Assembly: GCA_019689615.1 (NCBI GenBank)
Contig: JADGHD010000340.1
Coordinates: forward strand, 1 to 5,784
Length of the DNA stretch: 5,784 nucleotides
Direction of reading: 5' to 3'
DNA from: Frankia sp.
Lineage (GTDB): Bacteria > Actinomycetota > Actinomycetes > Frankiales > Frankiaceae
A program made the translations under genes and the position numbers. The number at the start of each line of letters is the position of its first letter. The stretch's first letter is position 1. Of this stretch, positions 1-5,154 are shown one piece after another. The notes under the pieces are model-generated. The model was not told the DNA's origin. It did not search any database and saw only the letters and a program-made list of their open reading frames with translations.

Positions 1-24
1 GGCCGGGGCGACCGTCGGGATTCG

Positions 25-60
25 TCAGGGACGGGTCTCGTATCAGGGACGGATCTCGTA
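25..60. repeat. 18-bp tandem duplication across the methyltransferase stop codon
   Basis: Positions 25-42 (tcagggacgggtctcgta) and 43-60 (tcagggacggatctcgta) are adjacent copies that match at 17 of 18 bases. On the minus strand, 60-43 encodes the last five residues and stop of the methyltransferase (Tyr-Glu-Ile-Arg-Pro-stop). The second copy continues in the same frame as Tyr-Glu-Thr-Arg-Pro-stop. The unit is six whole codons, so the duplication left the protein unchanged and added a second in-frame stop. This is read directly from the sequence. Replication slippage is the simplest origin. Confidence 0.93.
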
Positions 61-1089
61 GATGAGGTTGAAGGGGGTCTCGGCGGCGCGGCGGAACCGG
101 GTGAAGCCGGCCTGGGTGGCGACCTCCCGGATCGCGGCCTCGCCGGCCTGGGCCCCGAGCGCCCAGCCGCCGGGCTGGGACAGCGCGTTGGGCACGCACA
201 GGAAGGTCGAGCCGCTGTAGTAGGCGCGTCCGATCACGTCGAAGGTGCCCTCGACCGTGTCGGCGGTGAACGGCTCGACGAGCAGCCAGGTGCCGTCCGG
301 CGCCAGCGCCTCGCGCACCCGCCTGGCGGCGCCCACCGGGTCGCCCATGTCGTGCAGGCAGTCGAACATCGTGATCAGGTCGTAGCCGGTTCCCGAGAAG
401 GTCTGCGCGGTGGCGACCTCGAAGCTGACCCGGTCCGTCAGCCCCGCCGCGGCGGACTTCTTGCGCGCCAGCTCAATCGACCCGGCGTGGTAGTCCACGC
501 CGACGACGGTGGTCCGCGGGTAGGCCTCGGCGATCAGGACGGACGAGGAGCCCAGCCCGCATCCGAGGTCGGCGACCCGGCCGCCGGCGGTGAGCTTCGC
601 GTCGACGCCGTCGAGCGCCGGGATCCAGTTGGGCACCAACGCGGCGACGTAGCCCGGCCGGTAGAACGCGTCGCACCCGTGGACGACGTCCTCGTCGTGC
701 TCGTGCCAGCCGAACCCGGCGCCGGTACGGAACGCCTCGGTGATCTGCGGCTCCGCCCGCAGCATGCCGAGCGCGAGCAGGAACGCGGCCGCGACGTTGG
801 GGCCGTTCGGGTCGGCCAGGCAGAAGGCCTGCTCGGCGGTCAGGAAGAACTCGCCGGTCGCCGAGTCGTAGCTGGCGTAGCCGCCCGCGGCCTGGCCACG
901 CAGCCATTCGGTCAGGTACCGCTCGTGGAGGCCGGTGCGCTCGGCGAACCGACCCGGCGTCGCCGGGCCCTCGGCCAGCGCCTTGTAGAGGCCGAGCCGG
1001 AGGCCGATCACCGTCAGGCCCGCTGCCTCGGTGGCCGACAGGTCACTGACGAACCTGCCGAGGAACTCGTTCACCTTGTCGTGGTCCAC
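43..1089 (-). CDS. SAM-dependent methyltransferase, Rv2258c-like, with N-terminal winged helix
   Basis: This 348-residue protein is predicted to be a soluble, cytoplasmic S-adenosylmethionine-dependent methyltransferase. Residues about 20-92 look like the winged-helix domain of the Rv2258c family (LGLYKALAEG, then RTGLHERYLTEWLRGQAAGGY); in such enzymes this domain usually serves dimerisation or the substrate pocket rather than DNA binding. The Rossmann fold follows: motif I VADLGCGLG at 172-180, the acidic residue after strand 2 in VVGVDYH (D199), the MFDCLHDMGDP segment at 241-251, and ALAPDGTWLLVEP at 261-273. The length matches Rv2258c (about 350 residues), so the gene looks complete. The start is GTG at 1087-1089, chosen because AAGGAG lies 6 nt upstream and the N-terminus aligns with the family pattern. 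It is divergent from the SARP-like regulator. The methyl acceptor cannot be told; a small molecule is the usual guess. The 3' end carries an in-frame duplication. Confidence 0.93.
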   Translation of the reverse strand: MDHDKVNEFLGRFVSDLSATEAAGLTVIGLRLGLYKALAEGPATPGRFAERTGLHERYLTEWLRGQAAGGYASYDSATGEFFLTAEQAFCLADPNGPNVAAAFLLALGMLRAEPQITEAFRTGAGFGWHEHDEDVVHGCDAFYRPGYVAALVPNWIPALDGVDAKLTAGGRVADLGCGLGSSSVLIAEAYPRTTVVGVDYHAGSIELARKKSAAAGLTDRVSFEVATAQTFSGTGYDLITMFDCLHDMGDPVGAARRVREALAPDGTWLLVEPFTADTVEGTFDVIGRAYYSGSTFLCVPNALSQPGGWALGAQAGEAAIREVATQAGFTRFRRAAETPFNLIYEIRP

Positions 1090-1095
1090 GTCCTT

Positions 1096-1101
1096 CTCCT
1101 T
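1096..1101 (-). promoter_or_regulatory. Ribosome binding site of the methyltransferase gene
   Basis: On the minus strand AAGGAG lies 6 nt upstream of the GTG at 1087-1089. It is a near-perfect Shine-Dalgarno sequence and is the reason for choosing this non-ATG start. Confidence 0.85.
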
Positions 1102-1141
1102 CGCTCTCGCCGCCGGCGGCCTCTGCCGTCAGGGCGCCCGT

Positions 1142-1160
1142 GGCGACAACCGGTGTCACC
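1142..1160. promoter_or_regulatory. Imperfect inverted repeat, candidate operator (GGCGACA-N5-TGTCACC)
   Basis: The half-sites GGCGACA (1142-1148) and TGTCACC (1154-1160) are inverted copies with one mismatch in seven bases and a 5-nt spacer. The half-site resembles that of the dyad at 1240-1261. The element lies 53 bp upstream of the methyltransferase start, a position where an operator or activator site could act. The function is unproven. Confidence 0.4.
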
Positions 1161-1204
1161 CGATGGCGGGAAGGTTCGGCTGCCGCGCTCGCGCCGGGCT
1201 CACA

Positions 1205-1248
1205 CCCGCTGTCAGCCCGCTGCCAGCGGGCTGTCGCCCCGGTGACGC
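1205..1248 (+). repeat. Four 11-bp units in register, candidate SARP-type operator
   Basis: Read in steps of 11 bp from 1205, the units are CCCGCTGTCAG, CCCGCTGCCAG, CGGGCTGTCGC and CCCGGTGACGC. The first two match at 10 of 11 positions, and the third and fourth each match the first at 7 of 11. SARP regulators (for example ActII-ORF4 and DnrI) are known to bind direct heptamer repeats with an 11-bp period, one helical turn, near the -35 region. The array ends 64 bp before the ATG of a gene encoding a SARP-type regulator. The repeat is seen directly; that it is an operator is inference. The consensus differs from the TCGAG-like core of classical SARPs, and high GC content raises the chance of coincidence. 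Confidence 0.5.
1213..1233. repeat. Perfect palindrome, 10-bp arms with a 1-nt centre
   Basis: The arms CAGCCCGCTG (1213-1222) and CAGCGGGCTG (1224-1233) are exact reverse complements around a single C at 1223. As DNA it could bind a dimeric regulator. As RNA it could only form a hairpin if the loop opened by a few base pairs. It is not followed by a T-run and sits before a gene, so an intrinsic terminator is unlikely. It overlaps the 11-bp repeat array, so the two readings compete. Confidence 0.6.
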
Positions 1249-1261
1249 GATCCCGTCACCG
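1240..1261. promoter_or_regulatory. Perfect inverted repeat, candidate operator (CGGTGACG-N6-CGTCACCG)
   Basis: Eight-bp arms at 1240-1247 and 1254-1261 are exact reverse complements separated by CGATCC. The inner half-site GGTGACG is close to GGCGACA of the dyad at 1142-1160, suggesting that one dimeric protein could bind both. The dyad centre lies about 62 bp upstream of the regulator's ATG, where a core promoter would be expected. No binding protein can be named. Confidence 0.45.
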
Positions 1262-1301
1262 TCTACCCGGCCAGGACCCGGGCACGGCATGCTGAGGCTT
1301 T

Positions 1302-1309
1302 GGGGGTGG
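1302..1309 (+). promoter_or_regulatory. Probable ribosome binding site of the SARP-like regulator
   Basis: GGGGGTGG lies just upstream of the ATG at 1313-1315. Its GGGGGT part differs from GGAGGT at one base and ends 5 nt before the ATG. It is weaker than the sites of the two minus-strand genes but supports this start over the in-frame ATG at 1289-1291, whose only candidate, AGGA, is too far upstream. Confidence 0.5.
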
Positions 1310-1312
1310 GAC

Positions 1313-4300
1313 ATGTCAGAGGGCCGCGCGCCGGCGCGGGTGGAGCTGCTCGGGCCGCTGCGCCTGGTCGTCGACGGCAGGGACGTCGACGTGCGCGGCC
1401 CGAAGCGCCGCGCGGCGCTCGCGCTGCTGGCGCTGGCGGAGGGGCGGATCGTCCCGGTCGACCGGCTGGTGGACGCGCTGTGGCCCGCCGAGGCGCCCCA
1501 GACCGGCCGGCAGGCTCTGCACAGCCATGTCCACCGCCTGCGGGGGCAGCTCGCCGGCGCGGCCGGCCGGCTGCGGACGCTGCCGGACGGGTACCAGCTC
1601 GACCTCGGCGAGGACGGTCTCGACCTCGCCGAGGCGCGCGCCCTGCTCGCGAGGGCCCGCGAGAAGGCGCGCGACGACCCGGCCGGCGCGTTCGGGCTGC
1701 TGCGGCGGGCGCACGGGCTGTGGCAGGGACCCGTCCTCGCGGATCTCGGCGAGTTCGCCCCGATCGCCGCCGCCAGCGCCGCCTGCGAGCGGCTGCGCGC
1801 CGAGGTGACCGACGCGCTGGTCGCGGCCGGCGTCGCCGCCGAGCCGTTGCGGGAGCCGGCCACGCTGGCGCTGGTGCGCGCCCTCGCGGCGACCGGGCAG
1901 GCCCCGGAGGCGTTGCGCGTCGCCGCGGACTTCCGGCGCCGCCTCGCCGAGGAGACCGGGCTTGATCCGTCGCCGGCGCACGCCGAGCTGGTGCGCGAGG
2001 TCGCCGCGGGAACCGCGCGCCAGGCACCCGGCGCGACCACCCCAGGCGCCGCGGCGAGCGCGCCCACGCCCCAGCCCTCGCGGCAACGACCGGCGGCCCG
2101 GCCGGTGCCGCAGCCGATGACCGGGCCGCCGCCACGGCCGGTGCCCCAGCCCGCGACCCGGCTCATCGGCCGCGAGGCGCAGGTCGCGTCGCTGCACCGG
2201 CTGCTGGCGGGCGAGCGGCTGGTGACTCTCGTCGGCCCCGGCGGAGTTGGCAAGACCAGGGTCGCCCTGGAGATCGCCGCCCTGAGCGACGTGGCGGCGG
2301 TGCTCCCGCTCGCGCCGCTCACCGACCCGGCGGCCCTCGCGCACGCGCTCGCGACCGCGCTGAACCTCACCGTCGCGGCCGGCGACGTGCTGGCGGCCTG
2401 CGTCGCGTGCCTGGCCGAACGCCCAGGCCTGCTGGTGATCGACAACTGTGAGCACCTGCTCGACGCGGCCCGGGACGCCGTCGGCGCGCTGCTGTCCGGC
2501 TGCCCCGGGCTCACCGTGCTGGCCACCAGTCGCGAGCCGCTCGGCCTGGCCGCCGAGTACGTCTGGCGGCTCGCGCCGCTGGCGCTGCCCGCGCCGCCGG
2601 ATCAGACCCTGCCCGACGCGTCGGCGCTCGCGCGGGTCCCCTCCGTCGCGCTGTTCCTCGACCGCGCCGGCCGGGTGCGGCCCGGGCCGCCGCCGGCGCC
2701 GGACGAGCTGCGCGTGGTCGCGGACCTCGTCCGCCGGCTCGACGGAATGCCCCTGGCCATCGAGCTCGCCGCCGGCCGGCTGTCGGCCTTCTCCGTCACC
2801 GACCTGCGCGACCGGCTCGACCGGTCGCCCGATCTTCTCGCCGGCGGCCGGCCCAGCGGCGACCCGCGGCACCGGACACTGCGCGCGACGCTCGAGTGGT
2901 CCTACCAGCTGCTCACCGCCGACGAACGCCGCCTCTTCCGCCAGTTGTCGGTCTTTGTGGACGGCGTCGACCTCGACACCGCCGAGTGGCTCGCCAGGGA
3001 GCTCGGCCTGGTCGGCGACCCCGGCGGCATCCTCGCGCGGCTCGTGGACGCGTCGATGGTCGACGCGGATCTCGGCGCCGGGCGGTACCGGATGCTGGAG
3101 ACGATGCGCGCCTTCGGGGCCGACCGGCTGGAGGCGGCGGGTGAGCAGATGGTCGCCGAGGACCACCTGCTGCGCTGGGCCGGCCGGTTCGTCACCTGGT
3201 GCGAGTCCACGTTGGTCACGGCGCGCGAGCCCGAGGCGGACGCGGCGCTGCGGCGTGAGCTTCCCAACCTGCGGGCGGCCTGGCGGCTGGCGCGTGACCG
3301 GGGCGCCGTCGACGATGCCGTGACGATGGTGGTTGGGCTGTTCGAGGCGGTCACCTACCGCGACCTCCTCGAGGTCCGCGGCTGGGCCGAGGAGCTGGCC
3401 GCCGACCCGGCGATGGCGGGGCATCCCCGCGCGGCGCGGGTGCTCGGCATCGCGGCGGAGGCGGTCTACCACCGCGGCGGGTACCCGGAGGCCGAACGCC
3501 TCGCCCTGGCCGGGCTCGCCCGGTCCACCGGCGACGCCGACCTGGCGTACTGCCTGCTGCCGCTGGCGGCGGCCACGCTGGCTGGCGGGGCGTACGAGGA
3601 GACGATCAAGCACTGCCTGACGGCGGCCGCGCGCGGAGTCCGGGTCTGCGAGAGCCTGGGCGTGGCCGCCCTCGCGGCCGCCTACTCCGGCGATCTCGAC
3701 CGGGCACGCGAGCTCCACGCCGGTGGCCGCCCGGGCGCGGCGGCGTCGCCCACGCTTCTCTCGTGGGACGCCTACGTCGCTGGCGAGATCGACGGCCGCG
3801 ACGGACGCGCCGCCCGCGCCGAGGCGCACTACGCGAGCGCCGTCGAGCTGGCGCGCCGCTCGGGCGCCACCTTCATCGAGGGCGTCGCCACCGTCGGGCT
3901 GCTCTCGGTGCGCGCCTCGGCGGGCCGCGTCGACGAGGCGCTGGCCGGCTATGGCGAGGTGATTGACTACTTCGCCCGCACCGGCAACTGGACCCACCTC
4001 TGGACGACGCTGCGCAATCTCGCCACGCTGCTGGACCGCCTCGGCGACCCCGAACCCGCCGCGCTGCTCACCGGCGCCGCCGACCACGCCCCGGACGCGG
4101 CCGCCGTCACCGAGCGCCCGAGGGCGGCCGGGCCCTCCGCCGCGGATGGCCCTGGCGCGGCCGGCGGCGCGGCCCCGCGCAGGGCCGAGGTCCTCGACGT
4201 CGCCCGCCGGGCGATCGGCCGCAACCTCGCCCGGCTGCCCCGCGGCCCGGACGGAGCCGGCCCGGCGCGGCTGGCCACCCCCGCCGCCGCGGCCGGCCAG

Positions 4301-4396
4301 CCGGCGTCAGACGAGGGCGACGCAGCCGAGCAGCAGCAGGCTGTTGGCCAGCTCGAGCAGGCCGACCCGCTTCGGCGTCCAGCCGCGGCCGGGTAG
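1313..4396 (+). CDS. AfsR/SARP-type transcriptional regulator with BTAD, STAND ATPase and TPR-like domains
   Basis: This 1027-residue protein is predicted to be a cytoplasmic DNA-binding regulator. Domains in order: OmpR-type winged helix (about 9-97; ALLALAEGRIVPVDRLVDALW, then HSHVHRLR); BTAD helical repeats (about 104-232, ending RRLAEETGLDPSPAHAEL); proline-rich linker (233-283); P-loop STAND/NB-ARC ATPase from LIGRE at 284, with Walker A GPGGVGKT at 308-315 (K314), Walker B LLVIDN ending D377-N378, TSREPLG at 405-411 and GMPLAIELAAG from 478; a second winged helix (about 520-600); TPR-like helices (about 640-925); and an Ala/Gly/Pro-rich tail. AfsR-like proteins use nucleotide binding to switch self-assembly and promoter activation. 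The ATP-site motifs are intact. There is no LuxR-type C-terminal domain. I saw no TTA codon, so bldA control is unlikely. The last 30 codons overlap the convergent YwiC-like gene and have atypical codon use. ATG 1289 is an alternative start; an extension to 1031 would run through the methyltransferase and is rejected. Targets are unknown; the divergent methyltransferase is the obvious candidate. Confidence 0.93.
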   Translation: MSEGRAPARVELLGPLRLVVDGRDVDVRGPKRRAALALLALAEGRIVPVDRLVDALWPAEAPQTGRQALHSHVHRLRGQLAGAAGRLRTLPDGYQLDLGEDGLDLAEARALLARAREKARDDPAGAFGLLRRAHGLWQGPVLADLGEFAPIAAASAACERLRAEVTDALVAAGVAAEPLREPATLALVRALAATGQAPEALRVAADFRRRLAEETGLDPSPAHAELVREVAAGTARQAPGATTPGAAASAPTPQPSRQRPAARPVPQPMTGPPPRPVPQPATRLIGREAQVASLHRLLAGERLVTLVGPGGVGKTRVALEIAALSDVAAVLPLAPLTDPAALAHALATALNLTVAAGDVLAACVACLAERPGLLVIDNCEHLLDAARDAVGALLSGCPGLTVLATSREPLGLAAEYVWRLAPLALPAPPDQTLPDASALARVPSVALFLDRAGRVRPGPPPAPDELRVVADLVRRLDGMPLAIELAAGRLSAFSVTDLRDRLDRSPDLLAGGRPSGDPRHRTLRATLEWSYQLLTADERRLFRQLSVFVDGVDLDTAEWLARELGLVGDPGGILARLVDASMVDADLGAGRYRMLETMRAFGADRLEAAGEQMVAEDHLLRWAGRFVTWCESTLVTAREPEADAALRRELPNLRAAWRLARDRGAVDDAVTMVVGLFEAVTYRDLLEVRGWAEELAADPAMAGHPRAARVLGIAAEAVYHRGGYPEAERLALAGLARSTGDADLAYCLLPLAAATLAGGAYEETIKHCLTAAARGVRVCESLGVAALAAAYSGDLDRARELHAGGRPGAAASPTLLSWDAYVAGEIDGRDGRAARAEAHYASAVELARRSGATFIEGVATVGLLSVRASAGRVDEALAGYGEVIDYFARTGNWTHLWTTLRNLATLLDRLGDPEPAALLTGAADHAPDAAAVTERPRAAGPSAADGPGAAGGAAPRRAEVLDVARRAIGRNLARLPRGPDGAGPARLATPAAAAGQPASDEGDAAEQQQAVGQLEQADPLRRPAAAG
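2099..2158 (+). repeat. Two RPVPQP-type repeats in the interdomain linker
   Basis: Within the regulator's linker, residues 263-270 (RPVPQPMT) and 275-282 (RPVPQPAT) are near-identical and separated by GPPP. The DNA unit recurs at 36 bp. The repeats join the BTAD to the ATPase and probably form an extended proline-rich hinge. A binding site for another protein is possible but not shown. Confidence 0.75.
4307..4396. other. 90-bp tail-to-tail overlap of convergent genes
   Basis: The YwiC-like gene ends with TGA at 4309-4307 (minus) and the regulator ends with TAG at 4394-4396 (plus), so their coding regions overlap by 90 bp. The opposite strand encodes the hydrophobic C-terminal helix of the YwiC-like protein, which looks genuine. 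The regulator's residues 999-1027 (starting ASDEGDAAEQQQ) look like the by-product. No intrinsic terminator is visible here, so the two transcripts probably run into each other. Confidence 0.85.
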
Positions 4397-5143
4397 CAGC
4401 GCGGCGCGCAGGACCAGCCACCCGAACAGGATGCCGGCCCACGGGCTCAGCCAGGCGGCGAGCGCGAGCGCGGCCACGTGGTACCCGACCGAGGCCCGTC
4501 GATACAGCGGGTTGTCCCGCTCGCGGATCATCGTCTTGACGAAGAGGATGGTTCCGGCGAAGTAGGCCAGGCACAGCGCGAAGGCGTCGAGCGCTTCGGT
4601 GACCGGCCGGTCGGCGATGGTCGCGACGACGAGGACGACCAGGCTGCTCTGGACCACGAGCGCCAGGTCGTTGACCAGGGCGCGTTCCCGCCGTCGCCAC
4701 GCGTACCAGACGTTGAGGGCGAACAGGGCCGCGTAGGCGGGCGCGAACCACAGCACCCGCGGGCTGGCGACGACGACGAGCGCGGTCAGCGGCACGGCGA
4801 CGGCGCCGTAGGCGGCGAGCTGGTCCCGGTAGCGGCCCGGGCGGCGGGACTTGACCGCCTGGAAGACGTAGTACGACAGCAGGTAGGCGGCCAGCCAGGC
4901 GACCAGCAGCGGGACGTCCGGCCAGCGGTACCCGGCGGTGACCAGGCCGGCGAGATAGGGGATGGCGAGCATCCCCCACGCGCCGTGCTGCGGCGGCAGG
5001 AACCGCCGCCGGGCGGCGCCCCGCCGCCGCGCGGGGCGCGCCGCGGCGGGGTGGCCGGCGGGCGCGTCGCGCATGGCGGCGGAAGCCGTGGCCGCGCGGT
5101 CCGTGACGGTACGCCGGGGTGCCGGTCCGGTCTGGCTGCTCAT
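4307..5143 (-). CDS. YwiC-like integral membrane protein
   Basis: This 278-residue protein matches the YwiC-like family (Pfam YwiC), whose biochemical role is unknown. The recognition motif PPQHGAWGMLAIPYLAGL lies at 50-67. Further conserved-looking polar segments are FQAVKSRRPGRYRDQLAAYG (94-113), WRRRERALVNDL (149-160) and FVKTMIRERDNPLYRRASVGYH (201-222). About eight or nine hydrophobic stretches (roughly 57-71, 78-97, 110-126, 131-149, 157-176, 184-205, 219-235, 236-250, 262-278) predict a multi-pass inner-membrane protein with arginine-rich cytoplasmic loops. The first 48 residues are a polar Ala/Arg-rich extension, possibly disordered. The start ATG 5141-5143 was chosen for its GAGGTGAG site; a longer reading upstream would overlap the regulator gene and is rejected. 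It is the second gene of an operon, 4 bp after the COG2345 regulator. In B. subtilis, ywiC lies by fnr and the nitrate reductase genes, so a link to respiration is possible. Confidence 0.9.
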   Translation of the reverse strand: MSSQTGPAPRRTVTDRAATASAAMRDAPAGHPAAARPARRRGAARRRFLPPQHGAWGMLAIPYLAGLVTAGYRWPDVPLLVAWLAAYLLSYYVFQAVKSRRPGRYRDQLAAYGAVAVPLTALVVVASPRVLWFAPAYAALFALNVWYAWRRRERALVNDLALVVQSSLVVLVVATIADRPVTEALDAFALCLAYFAGTILFVKTMIRERDNPLYRRASVGYHVAALALAAWLSPWAGILFGWLVLRAALLPGRGWTPKRVGLLELANSLLLLGCVALV

Positions 5144-5146
5144 CGT

Positions 5147-5154
5147 CTCACCTC
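5147..5154 (-). promoter_or_regulatory. Ribosome binding site of the YwiC-like gene, overlapping the upstream stop codon
   Basis: On the minus strand GAGGTGAG lies 3 nt before the ATG at 5143-5141, with its GAGG core 7 nt away. The TGA of the preceding regulator gene (5150-5148) is inside this site. That arrangement is typical of translational coupling, where the ribosome ending the first gene starts the second. Confidence 0.85.

Larger units (their letters stand above)
1090..1312. promoter_or_regulatory. Divergent control region between methyltransferase and SARP-like regulator
   Basis: These 223 bp separate the two divergent start codons and must hold both promoters unless one is transcribed from further away. 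I could not identify convincing -35 and -10 boxes in either direction. The region does contain several symmetric or periodic elements listed separately: dyads at 1142-1160 and 1240-1261, a palindrome at 1213-1233 and an 11-bp repeat array at 1205-1248. They cluster on the regulator-proximal side, which fits autoregulation, but this is inference. Confidence 0.7.

Noticed and set aside
1109..1120. Perfect 12-bp palindrome GCCGCCGGCGGC upstream of the methyltransferase
   Set aside because: Such GCC/GGC palindromes are common by chance at this GC content, and nothing else marks the site as an operator or hairpin.
1213..1233. Palindrome read as an intrinsic terminator
   Set aside because: The loop would be a single base, no U-run follows, and it lies between divergent starts rather than at a gene end.
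352..1245. Open frame on the plus strand opposite the methyltransferase
   Set aside because: It has no recognisable domain and a composition typical of antisense reading. The minus strand encodes a complete methyltransferase with a ribosome binding site.
1261..1300. Possible -10 box around GTCTAC upstream of the regulator
   Set aside because: It fits no promoter consensus well and has no -35 partner at the right distance, so no promoter is called.
1031..1312. N-terminal extension of the SARP-like regulator from an in-frame ATG at 1031
   Set aside because: It would run antisense through the methyltransferase start and the whole control region. The added residues lack family similarity, and the winged helix begins a few residues after ATG 1313, which has a plausible ribosome binding site.
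1316..4087. Long open frame on the minus strand opposite the regulator (923 codons)
   Set aside because: It is a shadow of the high-GC coding bias on the plus strand. Its translation is Arg/Gly/Gln/Pro-rich without domains, while the plus strand shows intact Walker motifs and known domains.
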